Source: Peribacillus muralis (lineage in GTDB: Bacteria > Bacillota > Bacilli > Bacillales > DSM-1321). From it: a stretch of 64,000 nucleotides of DNA. A model generated the notes under the pieces. It was not told the origin of the DNA. It saw nothing but the letters and a program-made list of their open reading frames with translations, and did not search any database. The stretch is taken from the NCBI RefSeq assembly GCF_001439925.1, contig NZ_LMBV01000017.1, forward strand, positions 1 to 64,000. The letters run 5' to 3'. Both the position numbers and the translations under genes were made by a program. Of the stretch, positions 8,818 to 17,824 are shown piece by piece. The first letter of the stretch is position 1. Each line of letters begins with the position of its first letter.

Positions 8818-9024
8818 AGACTTGTCTTCTTCGCTTTTTTCTTCATATTTGTAGGTGTGTTTTGTTTCTTGTGCAGGAATTTCTCTTTTAGCATCATCTT
8901 TGGGCCCCATAACCTCATCGTAGGGTGTATACAAATTAGAAGGTTTTTTCTTTTTGAATATCATTCTGTAACCAATCAGCCCTATAATAGCTACTATAGT
9001 TAGTATTAATAAAGTTGAAACCAT
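8803..9024 (-). CDS. small single-pass membrane protein, DUF3951-like
   Basis: A 73-residue protein with one N-terminal transmembrane helix (about residues 4-22), a lysine cluster (FKKKKPSN), the conserved-looking NLYTPYDEVMG motif, and a long charged cytoplasmic tail. The motif and layout resemble the small DUF3951 proteins of Bacillus; this is from memory of the motif and not verified. The role is unknown. A GGGGGG-type ribosome site lies before the ATG. It is a single gene with its own hairpin, convergent with the AraC regulator. Confidence 0.6.
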   Translation of the reverse strand: MVSTLLILTIVAIIGLIGYRMIFKKKKPSNLYTPYDEVMGPKDDAKREIPAQETKHTYKYEEKSEEDKSKSPL

Positions 9025-9215
9025 ACTTACCCCCCCAATTTTTTACATAGAAGAAGTGGAAGATTTCAGTCTGGCAGCATGTCTTGGAACCTAAAGCCAT
9101 CCACTCCCTTAATGAACTTCCTATTCAAGAAATGGACAAGTGTTGTGATGTTTCTTTAATGTCGCGTTCTTGAATTATGCATGATGAAGCGATATCACTG
9201 ATAACCTATCGATGT
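9025..9215. other. intergenic region without recognised feature
   Basis: This 191-bp gap between the serine hydrolase stop and the DUF3951-like start shows no ORF with a ribosome site, no clear hairpin with T-run, and no repeat. Confidence 0.5.
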
Positions 9216-10241
9216 TTATAATTCCTTCTCCAGCGCACAGGTAATATCATATGGGCCATTACTTACATTAGAAGTAATGACGGTTTTTATTCGATTTGCC
9301 GGATATACCGCAGAATTGAAACTTACACCTGGGTCATACCCCATAAGATGATATTTGAAAATCTCGTCATTTTTTTTACTTATCCAGATTCCATATCCAT
9401 AGTATTCCCCTTCTTCATCCGTAGCAATATGGTCCTCCAATAATAGATTGGTAAATTCTTGATTCAGTAACTGATTGGAAAATAACCCCTCCCAAAATCT
9501 GAACATATCCGTTGTTGTAATATACGCCCCTCCATCCGCTCCGCCTTTAATTGGAAGTGAATAAACATTCGTTCTCCATGTTCCATTTTCTTCGTCTATA
9601 TAGCCTAGCGCCGTGTTTTTAGGGAGCTTGTCCATGGAGAAATAACCGGAATCCTCCATATTACAAGGGAGAAAGATGTTTTTTTTGATATATTCAGAAA
9701 ACTCAAGTTCGGTTAGTTCCTCAATGATCAAACCTAATAATATATAGCCGGCATTATTGTAATGAAATCTTTCCCCTGGTTCGAACATCATCTCCTCATC
9801 TTGAAACATTGGCAGGAAGTCTTTTAATCTTTTAATATGATACATCGGGTTTTTCTGCCATAGCTCTTCAAAATCGTCCATCACCTCTTCATCAAAGTAA
9901 TCAGGAATACCGGAAGTGTGCGTTAAAAGGTGATGTATCGTTACATGTTGATGGAAATTAGGAAATTCAAACGAAAGACAGTCTTTTAACTCTGAATCAA
10001 ATCTAAGTTTTCCTTTTTGTATTAACTGGCAAATGGCTATCGCCGTAAACAGTTTACAACCAGAAGCAATTCCGAACCTTGTTTCTGTCGTATTGACGAT
10101 TTCATCGCTCCGGTTGGAATAGCCATGTGCTGAGCTATGGATCAGTTCAGCTCCTGCTTTGACACTTATTACACCCGAGAATTCAATTGCCTTGCTGGTT
10201 TCTTTAATAAGTCTTGAAAATTCCATATGTTGTGTTTTCAT
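9216..10241 (-). CDS. serine hydrolase, class C beta-lactamase-like
   Basis: A 341-residue member of the penicillin-binding protein/class C beta-lactamase superfamily. The nucleophile motif SxxK is Ser60-Gly-Cys-Lys63, and the second motif YxN is Tyr161-Asn-Asn163. The family's HTSGIP loop lies at 108-113. A third, KTG-like motif is not obvious. No signal peptide is present, so a cytoplasmic esterase or D-aminopeptidase role is likelier than beta-lactam resistance. The substrate cannot be inferred. AAGGGG lies 9 nt before the ATG. It is a single gene, separated from nadE by a bidirectional terminator. Confidence 0.8.
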   Translation of the reverse strand: MKTQHMEFSRLIKETSKAIEFSGVISVKAGAELIHSSAHGYSNRSDEIVNTTETRFGIASGCKLFTAIAICQLIQKGKLRFDSELKDCLSFEFPNFHQHVTIHHLLTHTSGIPDYFDEEVMDDFEELWQKNPMYHIKRLKDFLPMFQDEEMMFEPGERFHYNNAGYILLGLIIEELTELEFSEYIKKNIFLPCNMEDSGYFSMDKLPKNTALGYIDEENGTWRTNVYSLPIKGGADGGAYITTTDMFRFWEGLFSNQLLNQEFTNLLLEDHIATDEEGEYYGYGIWISKKNDEIFKYHLMGYDPGVSFNSAVYPANRIKTVITSNVSNGPYDITCALEKEL

Positions 10242-10313
10242 TTAGTTTTTCCCCTTTACCGGTATTGTTTTCAATACTTATGTATAGCCCAGGTTGCTCG
10301 TTATGGTCTTTCA

Positions 10314-10349
10314 AAAAAATCCCGCATCTAATGTGATGCGGGATTTTTT
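10314..10349 (-). terminator. bidirectional terminator behind nadE
   Basis: AATCCCGCATC pairs with GATGCGGGATT around a 6-nt loop, with A-run and T-run on either side. It ends the NAD-salvage operon on the minus strand. Confidence 0.85.
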
Positions 10350-10370
10350 GCCTTCGTTTCATTCCTTCTT

Positions 10371-11198
10371 TTATTTCCACCAGGTATCATAAACGTTAAT
10401 GGCTTCGTTCCGTTTATGTTCGGTTTTCATATACCACCCTTCGATGATTTCGGCAGCTTCCGTTCTGATTTCCTTACCTTCAAGGTAATCATCGATTTCA
10501 TCGTAGCTAACGCCTAAAGCCACTTCATCAGGTATTAACGGTTTGTCGTCTTCTAAATCGGCAGTTGGAATTTTCGTATAGAGACGCTCAGGAGCTCCGA
10601 CGAATTTCAGAATAGCTCTTCCTTGCCTTTTGTTCAAACGATATAAAGGGATGATATCTGCTGCACCATCACCGTGTTTCGTGAAGAAACCTGTGATAGC
10701 TTCAGCTGCATGGTCCGTGCCAAGGACGACACCTTTGTACAGACCTGCTAAATCGTATTGCACCTTCATCCGTTCACGTGCTTTGACATTTCCTTTTAAG
10801 AAATGTGATAGCTTTTCACCAATAGCTTCTTCAACTGCCAGGACCGCTGCATCTACTGCTCCTTTAATGTTTACTGTTACATTTTTGCTTGGCTTGATGA
10901 ATTTCAACGCCAATTGTCTATCGTCTTCATCGGCTTGTACGCCATATGGCAAGCTTACAGCAACAAACGTATAGTCGCCGCCAGTTTCTTCATTCAATTC
11001 ATTCACAGCAGTTTGAGCGATATAACCCGCCAGTGTTGAATCTTGACCGCCAGAAATTCCAAGTATGAAGCTTTTCAGAAACGTATTTTTCTTCACATAC
11101 CCTTTCAATAAATCAACACTTTTCCTGAATTCGACTTGTGGGTCGATCGTTGGTTGAACAAGTAATTTCTTGACGATTTCTTCTTGTAATGGACGCAT
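10371..11198 (-). CDS. nadE: ammonia-dependent NAD+ synthetase
   Basis: Last step of NAD formation: ATP-driven amidation of nicotinate adenine dinucleotide using ammonia. The 275 residues match the short NadE type without a glutaminase domain. The pyrophosphate loop ISGGQDST lies at 48-55, and the adenylate-binding GTDHAAE stretch is present. A start at 11204 is also in frame, but the second ATG (11198) lies 8 nt behind GGGG, and the product then begins MRPLQ as expected for the family. It is the fourth gene of the Nudix-pncA-pncB-nadE operon, 34 nt behind pncB. Confidence 0.93.
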   Translation of the reverse strand: MRPLQEEIVKKLLVQPTIDPQVEFRKSVDLLKGYVKKNTFLKSFILGISGGQDSTLAGYIAQTAVNELNEETGGDYTFVAVSLPYGVQADEDDRQLALKFIKPSKNVTVNIKGAVDAAVLAVEEAIGEKLSHFLKGNVKARERMKVQYDLAGLYKGVVLGTDHAAEAITGFFTKHGDGAADIIPLYRLNKRQGRAILKFVGAPERLYTKIPTADLEDDKPLIPDEVALGVSYDEIDDYLEGKEIRTEAAEIIEGWYMKTEHKRNEAINVYDTWWK

Positions 11199-11232
11199 TA
11201 ACATAGCCCCGCTTTCTTATAATAGAGTGTCG

Positions 11233-12702
11233 TCATTTCGTAAGCATACGCTCGACATTTGCTTTAACTTCATCTATATTCCTCATTTTATTATCCCAAC
11301 AATCCTGGCTTAAATCTAGCGGATATTCCTCAGGATTAAGTGCCCGTAGGTATTCCGGCCATAATACTTGAAGATTTTTTTTCGTAAATGCTTTAATATC
11401 ATCAATGGATGGTAGTTCATAGATTAAACGGCCATCCTTGAAAATATCCTCATGAAGATCAACCGCATCGAAGTCCGTAACAAATTTACTTAGGAAGGTG
11501 TGAACAGGGTGAAACATTTTTAATTTTTCCTGTTCCTGCGGTCTTTCATATTCCATGGCCAAATAGTCACCTTCAGAATGATGGTTCACTTTATTGATGA
11601 TACGGTATACTCTTTTTAAGCCAGGTGTCGTAACCTTTTCAGGATTAGAAGAAATTTTGATGGTATCTCTCATATTCCCATCTTCGCCCTCTATTGAAAC
11701 CATTTTATAAACAGCACCTAGAGCTGGCTGGTCATAAGCGGTGATCAATTTGGTCCCGATGCCCCATATGTCAATTCTTGCGCCTTGCTGCTTCAAGTTG
11801 ATGATCGTATATTCATCCAGATCGTTGGAAGCGACGATCTTTGCATCGTGGAAACCTGCAGCATCTAGCATACGTCGTGCTTCTTTCGATAAGTAAGCTA
11901 AATCTCCGCTGTCAAGGCGGACTCCAATGAAATTGATTTTATCGCCCAATTCCTTCGCAACACGGATTGCATTCGGAATGCCAGAACGCAACGTGTCATA
12001 CGTATCGACGAGGAAAACACAGTCTTTGTGTGAAACCGCATATTTGTGAAATGCTGTATATTCATCTTTATAAGCCTGGATCATGGAATGGGCATGCGTT
12101 CCTGAAACCGGAATGCCGAATAGCTTTCCAGCACGTACATTGCTAGTCGAATCAAAGCCAGCTAGATAGGCAGCTCTCGCTCCCCAAATGGCAGCGTCCA
12201 TTTCTTGCGCTCGTCTTGAACCGAATTCAAGGGCCGATTCATCACCGATGACCTGTTTGATGCGTGAAGCTTTTGTTGCTACGAGTGTGTGATAGTTCAC
12301 AATGTTAAGCAAAGCCGTTTCTATGAGTTGGGCCTCACCAAGCGGTGCCTCCACCCGTAATATCGGTTCATTGCCAAAGACGAGCTCGCCCTCCTTCATG
12401 CAGCGAATCGTTCCCGTGAAACGGATGTTTTGCAAATAATCCAAATACTCTTCATCATAATGCAGCTCGGTTTTTAGATAGTCGATATCACTTTCTGAGA
12501 AGCAAAAGTTTTGAAGGTAATGGACAATTTTTTCAAGACCAGCAAAAATCGCATAGCCGCTGTTAAACGGAAGCTTTCTGAAAAATATCTCGAAGACGGC
12601 CTTTCTTTCATGTGTTTTATCTTGCCAGTATGTTTGGGCCATATTGATTTGGTATAAATCCGTGTGTAGTGCATAACTGTCGTCGTTGTATTTTTTTTCC
12701 AT
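11233..12702 (-). CDS. pncB: nicotinate phosphoribosyltransferase
   Basis: Preiss-Handler salvage enzyme that joins nicotinate and PRPP to give nicotinate mononucleotide, with ATP hydrolysis. From the chosen start the product has 489 residues, normal for Bacillus PncB. Typical stretches are LHTDLYQINM at residues 12-21, EFGSRRAQ, and SGTHAHSM with the histidine phosphorylated in the catalytic cycle. A start nine codons earlier exists, but GGGAGG sits 7 nt before the ATG at 12702. It follows the nicotinamidase gene by 60 nt, so the two steps from nicotinamide to NaMN are encoded together. Confidence 0.93.
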   Translation of the reverse strand: MEKKYNDDSYALHTDLYQINMAQTYWQDKTHERKAVFEIFFRKLPFNSGYAIFAGLEKIVHYLQNFCFSESDIDYLKTELHYDEEYLDYLQNIRFTGTIRCMKEGELVFGNEPILRVEAPLGEAQLIETALLNIVNYHTLVATKASRIKQVIGDESALEFGSRRAQEMDAAIWGARAAYLAGFDSTSNVRAGKLFGIPVSGTHAHSMIQAYKDEYTAFHKYAVSHKDCVFLVDTYDTLRSGIPNAIRVAKELGDKINFIGVRLDSGDLAYLSKEARRMLDAAGFHDAKIVASNDLDEYTIINLKQQGARIDIWGIGTKLITAYDQPALGAVYKMVSIEGEDGNMRDTIKISSNPEKVTTPGLKRVYRIINKVNHHSEGDYLAMEYERPQEQEKLKMFHPVHTFLSKFVTDFDAVDLHEDIFKDGRLIYELPSIDDIKAFTKKNLQVLWPEYLRALNPEEYPLDLSQDCWDNKMRNIDEVKANVERMLTK

Positions 12703-12762
12703 GGATAGTTCCTCCCAAAAGAGAAGCATTCGTCTCTCTTTTATTCTGTTGCGTGAAATATA

Positions 12763-13314
12763 TTATAGAATGGTCGCTCCAAGTGTACCTTTGAAATGCC
12801 CGAGTGCCCATTCATGACCGGTTTGATTGAATGAGGCCACTGCATTTTCATATACAAAAATATTATAGCCTAGATTGTACGCATCAATTGCCGTATGCAA
12901 AATGCAGATATCCGTACAAACGCCAACTAAATATACATCGGAAATGTGACGCTCCCTTAGGCGGATATCAAGGTCCGTTCCTGCGAATGCCGAATAACGC
13001 GTTTTATCTATATAATGAACATTACTTCGATTTTTATTTGTTTCATATTCTTTTTTTAACGTCGCATATAGGTCCCTGCCCATTGTACCGCTTATATTAT
13101 GGGGAGGAAATAATTTCGTTTCAGGGTGAAAGCCGTCTCCCTCGTCATGCCTATCAATGGCAAATATGGTGTAGTCGCCATTTCTGATGAATTCCTTGGT
13201 AATGGCGACGAGTGCCTTCTCGATATCCTGCCCTGGTTTCCCGCAGGTCAATGAACCCTTGTCTGCCACAAAGTCATACGTATAATCAATGTTGATCAAT
13301 GCCTTTTTTCCCAT
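12763..13314 (-). CDS. pncA: nicotinamidase (isochorismatase-like cysteine hydrolase)
   Basis: Predicted to deamidate nicotinamide to nicotinate. The catalytic triad of the family can be placed at Asp10 (INIDYTYDF), Lys104 (IDKTRYSAF) and Cys137 (GVCTDICIL). The region DRHDEGDGFH (54-63) supplies the metal-binding Asp/His ligands. Length 183 residues fits. Isochorismatase-like enzymes act on several substrates, but placement directly upstream of pncB and nadE makes nicotinamide by far the likeliest. It starts 17 nt behind the Nudix gene. Confidence 0.9.
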   Translation of the reverse strand: MGKKALINIDYTYDFVADKGSLTCGKPGQDIEKALVAITKEFIRNGDYTIFAIDRHDEGDGFHPETKLFPPHNISGTMGRDLYATLKKEYETNKNRSNVHYIDKTRYSAFAGTDLDIRLRERHISDVYLVGVCTDICILHTAIDAYNLGYNIFVYENAVASFNQTGHEWALGHFKGTLGATIL

Positions 13315-13330
13315 TTCACTTCATTCCCCC

Positions 13331-14107
13331 TTAATAATAAATGGAGTCCGTGACAACCTCTGCATTAAATCGGTAAAGCTGTGATGGACGATACGAATTC
13401 CGTTTTGTTTTCTTCTGCATGCCTTTTTCATCCAAGACTTTCTCCAAAAACGGAAGTTTAGGCGCCTTAGCATAAAAAAGCGAATCCGCGCTGATCTTCG
13501 CGTCATCTCTTGCTGTAAGCAGCACCCGCTGCAATTCAGATAAAGTAAACTCTTCTGGCAGGAATTTTTGCGCTATCGTCGTCTGAACCATTTCTTTTTT
13601 CAATAAATTCATCGCCTCATGGATGATAGCATCATGATCAAATGCAAGCTCCAATTGCATAGCTTCCTGTACCGTGAACAATTCAACCTCCGCCGCATCG
13701 TCATTCGCTTTTCGATGATGGAGATACTCTTCCTGTACGATCGCATAAAAGGCGTTGGATATGATCCACCCTCTCGGATCGCGTCCTGGTCGGTCGTAAA
13801 CACCGAAATGCTCGACATGGAATCCGGTTACACCCGTTTCTTCCTTCAATTCTCGTTTGGCTGCTTCATAGGCCGTCTCGTTAGCATTCACAAAGCCCCC
13901 AGGCAAAGCCCATTTATCTCCCTCAACATTCGGGTTTCCTTCTTTATCAGCAGTGGCACGTTTAATCAATAATAGCTTCAAAAACATTTCAGGAGGTGCC
14001 TTTTCGGCCGTCTTCCTAGTAGTGATGGTAAAGATCGCAATGTCGGCAGTGTATCCGTCAGGAGTTCTGTATTTCTTTTTTTCTTGCTGAACCATGGCAA
14101 CGCTCAC
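13331..14107 (-). CDS. NrtR-like regulator: Nudix domain fused to winged helix
   Basis: A 254-258-residue protein. The N-terminal Nudix domain keeps an intact box, from GGFVNANE through REL-KEETG, so it may still bind or hydrolyse ADP-ribose-type ligands. The C-terminal ~90 residues (FTLSELQRVLLTARDD onward) look like the winged-helix DNA-binding half of NrtR proteins, which repress NAD genes and sense NAD-related metabolites. It is the first gene of the NAD-salvage operon, and a perfect 10-bp inverted repeat lies in its promoter. A plain Nudix hydrolase is the alternative. The start is either GTG at 14107 or ATG at 14095; neither has a strong ribosome site. Confidence 0.8.
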   Translation of the reverse strand: MSVAMVQQEKKKYRTPDGYTADIAIFTITTRKTAEKAPPEMFLKLLLIKRATADKEGNPNVEGDKWALPGGFVNANETAYEAAKRELKEETGVTGFHVEHFGVYDRPGRDPRGWIISNAFYAIVQEEYLHHRKANDDAAEVELFTVQEAMQLELAFDHDAIIHEAMNLLKKEMVQTTIAQKFLPEEFTLSELQRVLLTARDDAKISADSLFYAKAPKLPFLEKVLDEKGMQKKTKRNSYRPSQLYRFNAEVVTDSIYY

Positions 14108-14134
14108 TTTCTTTCACTAAGTATGGATATAAAG

Positions 14135-14164
14135 TAATTAGTAAATCTTTAATTACTAATTATA
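14135..14164 (-). promoter_or_regulatory. candidate NrtR operator overlapping the -10 box
   Basis: TAATTAGTAA (14135-14144) and TTACTAATTA (14153-14162) form a perfect 10-bp inverted repeat around an 8-nt spacer. A perfect minus-strand TATAAT box (14159-14164) overlaps its upstream arm, so a bound protein would block initiation. NrtR proteins bind palindromes with TAGT/ACTA cores. Assignment to the adjacent regulator is an inference. Confidence 0.65.
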
Positions 14165-14251
14165 GTACTCCACTAGTGATGATTTAGCAACTCCAAACGG
14201 TAAGAAATTTTCTTATTGTGCGAAAAATCTTTCATTTCAGGTTTTACACAT

Positions 14252-14287
14252 AAAAAAAAAGCCCGATCATGATGATCGGACTTTTCT
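14252..14287 (-). terminator. bidirectional terminator behind the leucine-degradation operon
   Basis: CCGATCA and TGATCGG pair around a 3-nt loop and are extended by AAAAG/CTTTT flanks. It lies 12 nt beyond the stop of the carboxyltransferase gene. Confidence 0.8.
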
Positions 14288-14298
14288 TTCCTAGCATG

Positions 14299-15828
14299 TT
14301 AGACGGGATAAACGCCGTGCTTCCGCTTGGTAAATGTCAGTTGTTTGCTTCCATATGCTTCAAACCGGGCACTCAATTCATCACGCAGGTCATTAGGCTG
14401 GATGATGCCATCAACGATCATCTCGGAAGCTAAACGATATATATCTATGTCTTCATTATATTCATTTCGCTTCTGCGCGATGAAGGCAGGCCTTTCTTCC
14501 GCTTCCATTGCATTGATTTTATTGGCATAGACGGCATTGACAGCAGCTTCCGCACCCATGACGGCAATCAACGCCGTTGGCAGGGCAAGAACACAATCCG
14601 GTTCAAATGCGGGACCGGCCATCGCATACAATCCGGCACCATAAGCCTTACGGACAATGACAGAAATCTTAGGGACCGTGGCTTCACTCATGGCCGAAAT
14701 CATTTTTGCTCCATGGCGAATGATGCCTGCCTGCTCGACCTTCGTCCCGATCATGAATCCTGGAATATCCACAAGGAACAATAGCGGTATATGGAAGGCA
14801 TCACATAGGTTGATGAATTTCGCTGCCTTATCTGCTGAATCATGGAACAGGACCCCGCCTTTGACACGCGGCTGATTGGCAATGATTCCAATGGACTGCC
14901 CATTTAGCCTAGCAAGCCCGGTAATTAATTCAGGGGCAAAAAGCTTTTTGATTTCACAAAACGACTCCTTGTCTATGACCCGGTCGATCAAATCATACAT
15001 ATTGAAGGGGGCATTCTGATTTTTCGGAATCAAGTCCTCCAACGTCTTTTCAAATTCCTCAGGCAGCTCTGGCTTAGCAGCTGCAGGCTTTTCTTGATAA
15101 TTTCCTGGAAAATAGCTTAAGTATTTACGGGCAAACGCGATCGACTCTTCTTCCGATTTCACCAGCACATCTCCGCATCCTGAAACGGAGCAATGCATCT
15201 TCGCCCCGCCCATCTCCTCTTCGGTCACCTTTTCGCCAATGACCATTTCCGCCATTCTCGGTGAACCTAAATACATCGATGCATTTCCCTCGACCATCAC
15301 GACGATATCACAAAAAGCTGGGATGTATGCCCCTCCAGCTGCTGAAGGACCGAACAAGAGACAGATTTGCGGAATTTTCCCGGATAACTTCACTTGGTTA
15401 TAAAAGATGCGTCCTGCACCGCGGCGTCCAGGAAACATTTCCACTTGATCGGTGATTCTTGCTCCGGCAGAATCGACTAAGTAGAGAAGCGGCAGCTGCA
15501 GTTTGTCTGCCGTTTCTTGGATGCGAATGATCTTTTCGACGGTCCTTGCTCCCCAAGAGCCGGCTTTTACAGTCGAGTCATTCGCCATGACACACACTCT
15601 CTGACCGTTGATTTTCCCGATTCCTGTAACGACCCCATCCGCCGGAAGACCGTCACTTGCACAATTGGCAAAGAAGGCGTCCTCTATTTCCACACCTTCA
15701 TCAAAAAGAAGCTCCAGACGCTCACGTACGAAAAGCTTTCCTTTTTCAGCATTTTTTTGATGATATTTTTCTAAGCCGCCTTTTTTGATCGTTTCAACCG
15801 TTTCCGTTAATTTATCCGTTGTCACCAT
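14299..15828 (-). CDS. yngE: methylcrotonyl-CoA carboxylase carboxyltransferase subunit
   Basis: Beta-type carboxyltransferase that moves the carboxyl group from carboxybiotin to 3-methylcrotonyl-CoA, giving 3-methylglutaconyl-CoA. The 509-residue product has two crotonase-like halves with oxyanion-forming glycine stretches (GPSAAGGAYIP and RKAYGAGLYAMAG). Propionyl-CoA carboxylase subunits look alike, so the substrate rests on the operon: hydratase, HMG-CoA lyase and acyl-CoA dehydrogenase are all present. An ATG at 15855 overlaps the previous stop, but AAGGAGGA sits 7 nt before the ATG at 15828. It is the last gene of the operon. Confidence 0.9.
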   Translation of the reverse strand: MVTTDKLTETVETIKKGGLEKYHQKNAEKGKLFVRERLELLFDEGVEIEDAFFANCASDGLPADGVVTGIGKINGQRVCVMANDSTVKAGSWGARTVEKIIRIQETADKLQLPLLYLVDSAGARITDQVEMFPGRRGAGRIFYNQVKLSGKIPQICLLFGPSAAGGAYIPAFCDIVVMVEGNASMYLGSPRMAEMVIGEKVTEEEMGGAKMHCSVSGCGDVLVKSEEESIAFARKYLSYFPGNYQEKPAAAKPELPEEFEKTLEDLIPKNQNAPFNMYDLIDRVIDKESFCEIKKLFAPELITGLARLNGQSIGIIANQPRVKGGVLFHDSADKAAKFINLCDAFHIPLLFLVDIPGFMIGTKVEQAGIIRHGAKMISAMSEATVPKISVIVRKAYGAGLYAMAGPAFEPDCVLALPTALIAVMGAEAAVNAVYANKINAMEAEERPAFIAQKRNEYNEDIDIYRLASEMIVDGIIQPNDLRDELSARFEAYGSKQLTFTKRKHGVYPV

Positions 15829-15851
15829 TGATCTTCCTCCTTCATTTGAGC

Positions 15852-16634
15852 TCATAGCCCCGTAAATACCGGTTTGCGCTTTTCCTTGAATGCTGCGAGA
15901 CCTTCCAGTCGGTCACGGGTTTTTAAAGTTGTTTGGTAGCAGTCCTTTTCAATTTGCAGGCCGTTTTCCAGTGTCGTATCCACCCCTTGATTGATCGCTG
16001 CTTTTGCTGCCCTGAGCGCTAATGGAGCGTTGAGGGCGATTTCCCCAGCTAGCTTGATTGCTTCGTCCATTAATTGTCGGGCTGGATATAGATGATTGAT
16101 GATTTTTAAATCATATGCCGATTTAGCATCAAGTCGCCTTGCCGTATAAATCAGCTCTTTGGCCGTCGCCAGTCCGACGATGCGGGGCAAACGCTGAGTA
16201 CCGCCGCCTCCAGGAATGATGCCTAATGCCGTTTCCGTCAGTCCCATCCTTGCCGTTTCCGAGGCGAGTCGTATGTCACAGGCTAATGCCAATTCCAGTC
16301 CTCCACCAAATGCGGAACCGTTAAGTGCAGCAATGACCGGGACTGGCAGATTTTCTACAGCTGTAATCGTGTCGCCGATCAGCTTCACCGTCTCCTTGAC
16401 TTTATCTTCATTCATCCCTGCACGTTCCTTAAGGTCTGCACCGGCACAAAACGCCTTTTCTCCAGCTCCCGTTAAAATGACGGCTCTTAAATTGGCATCT
16501 CTTTTGAGTTCATCCAGACCATCAGATAAGCAATGAAGCATTTCCGTGGATAAAGCATGTGCCGCATCAGGACGATTCAAAGTCACGATGGCAATTCCCC
16601 TATCATCACGACTGATTTCAACTAATGACGTCAT
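15852..16634 (-). CDS. yngF: methylglutaconyl-CoA hydratase (enoyl-CoA hydratase family)
   Basis: A 260-residue crotonase-fold enzyme predicted to hydrate 3-methylglutaconyl-CoA to HMG-CoA. The oxyanion-hole segments are CAGADLKERAGM and NGSAFGGGLELALACD, and a catalytic glutamate is expected in the GLTETALGIIPGGGGTQRLP stretch. General enoyl-CoA hydratases share these features, so the specific substrate is inferred from its place between HMG-CoA lyase and the carboxyltransferase. A GTG at 16643 is in frame, but CGAGGTGA precedes the ATG at 16634. It begins within 6 nt of the HMG-CoA lyase stop. Confidence 0.9.
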   Translation of the reverse strand: MTSLVEISRDDRGIAIVTLNRPDAAHALSTEMLHCLSDGLDELKRDANLRAVILTGAGEKAFCAGADLKERAGMNEDKVKETVKLIGDTITAVENLPVPVIAALNGSAFGGGLELALACDIRLASETARMGLTETALGIIPGGGGTQRLPRIVGLATAKELIYTARRLDAKSAYDLKIINHLYPARQLMDEAIKLAGEIALNAPLALRAAKAAINQGVDTTLENGLQIEKDCYQTTLKTRDRLEGLAAFKEKRKPVFTGL

Positions 16635-16639
16635 ATCTT

Positions 16640-17554
16640 TCACCTCGATTCCTCTAATTGTGCGTTGTAAACGGCCATTTGATGGCTAAGTAAAGGTTTT
16701 TCCAAAAAGCTTTGCATCATGGACGCTGCCTGGATTAGTTTTTCTTGATTTATTCCTGTTTGAATCCCCATATTATGTAGCATATGAATCAGGTCATCTG
16801 TCGCAACATTGCCGCTCGCACCTGGTGCATATGGACAGCCGCCCAAACCACCGAGCGAAGAATCGAACGTGTCGACTCCATACTCCAGTGCTTGGAGAAC
16901 ATTCGCTAAGGCCATGCCCCTTGTATCATGGAAATGAAGTGCAATCCGGCTAAGATCATACCTTTTCACGGCACTTTCAAGGAACGAGGCAACAGCCCTA
17001 GGTGAGGCAACCCCAATCGTATCTCCCAGTGAAACCTCACTGATTCCGTAGTCAAACAGTTGGTCACACACCCGAAAGACTTGATCTAGCGATATCTCCC
17101 CTTCATATGGACAGCCGAAAACGGTCGAAACATACCCTCTGACCGTTTTTCCACTTTTTGCGGCTGTTCCGATGACATCCTTCATTATTGGCAAGGTATC
17201 GGAAATCGTTTTATTGATGTTTTTAAGATTATGGGTTTCACTTGATGACATGAAAACTGAAATTTCATCGATGTCCCCCTCAAGCGCAGCCTCAAGCCCC
17301 CTTTCATTCGGGACGAGTGCGGCATAGGTGATATGTGGATTGCGCTTTATTCCCTTTGCCACCTGGACGGCATCGCTCAATTGAGGAATCCACTTCGGGT
17401 TTACAAAGGATGTAACTTCTATATAGGAAAGACCTGTTTCAGAGAGTTGATCGATCCAATCAATTTTGCTTTGCGTCGGTACGATGATCTGTTCATTTTG
17501 GAGACCGTCCCGCGGACCGACTTCCTTAATCGTCACTTTTTCAGGCCAATTCAT
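16640..17554 (-). CDS. yngG: hydroxymethylglutaryl-CoA lyase
   Basis: Cleaves HMG-CoA to acetyl-CoA and acetoacetate, the final step of leucine catabolism. The 304-residue TIM barrel shows the metal-site start KEVGPRDGLQNE (10-21), HFHDTRG with His207 and His209, and the signature GGLGGCPYAPGASGN with catalytic Cys240. These separate it from related DRE-TIM synthases such as isopropylmalate or homocitrate synthase. GGAGGG lies 6 nt before the ATG. It sits 17 nt behind the biotin carrier gene within the operon. Confidence 0.94.
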   Translation of the reverse strand: MNWPEKVTIKEVGPRDGLQNEQIIVPTQSKIDWIDQLSETGLSYIEVTSFVNPKWIPQLSDAVQVAKGIKRNPHITYAALVPNERGLEAALEGDIDEISVFMSSSETHNLKNINKTISDTLPIMKDVIGTAAKSGKTVRGYVSTVFGCPYEGEISLDQVFRVCDQLFDYGISEVSLGDTIGVASPRAVASFLESAVKRYDLSRIALHFHDTRGMALANVLQALEYGVDTFDSSLGGLGGCPYAPGASGNVATDDLIHMLHNMGIQTGINQEKLIQAASMMQSFLEKPLLSHQMAVYNAQLEESR

Positions 17555-17571
17555 TTTATCCCTCCATTCCC

Positions 17572-17784
17572 TTATTCAATGATAGCCAGTACGTCACCCT
17601 CATTCACGAAATCTCCCTCATTCACTTTTAGTTCTTTAATGGTTCCCGCTTCCTCAGCCGCAATCGGGATTTCCATTTTCATCGATTCCAAAATGACGAT
17701 ATCCTGCCCGTCGGTGACACTTTGACCCTCATTCGCGACGATTTTCCATACGCTACCTGCCATGCTTGCTTTTAATTCTGCCAT
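17572..17784 (-). CDS. yngHB: stand-alone biotin carboxyl carrier protein
   Basis: A 70-residue biotinyl domain carried as a free protein. The biotinylation motif ESMKMEI places biotin on Lys36, and the domain has the usual two-fold beta-barrel pattern of hydrophobic and glycine residues. It shuttles carboxyl groups between the biotin carboxylase and the carboxyltransferase of this operon. In many methylcrotonyl-CoA carboxylases this domain is fused to the biotin carboxylase; a separate gene is the Bacillus arrangement. AGGAGG lies 8 nt before the ATG. Confidence 0.93.
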   Translation of the reverse strand: MAELKASMAGSVWKIVANEGQSVTDGQDIVILESMKMEIPIAAEEAGTIKELKVNEGDFVNEGDVLAIIE

Positions 17785-17824
17785 CTTACATTCCTCCTGA
17801 TCATATATGTTTGATAGTCATGCT

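Noticed and set aside
9216-10241. Secreted beta-lactamase conferring resistance
   Set aside because: The protein has SxxK and YxN motifs but no signal peptide and no clear KTG motif, so a cytoplasmic hydrolase role is likelier.
10630-10974. 114-aa ORF antisense to nadE, and similar long antisense frames over yngI, cysJ and murP
   Set aside because: They are shadow frames opposite well-supported genes and have no ribosome sites or recognisable domains.
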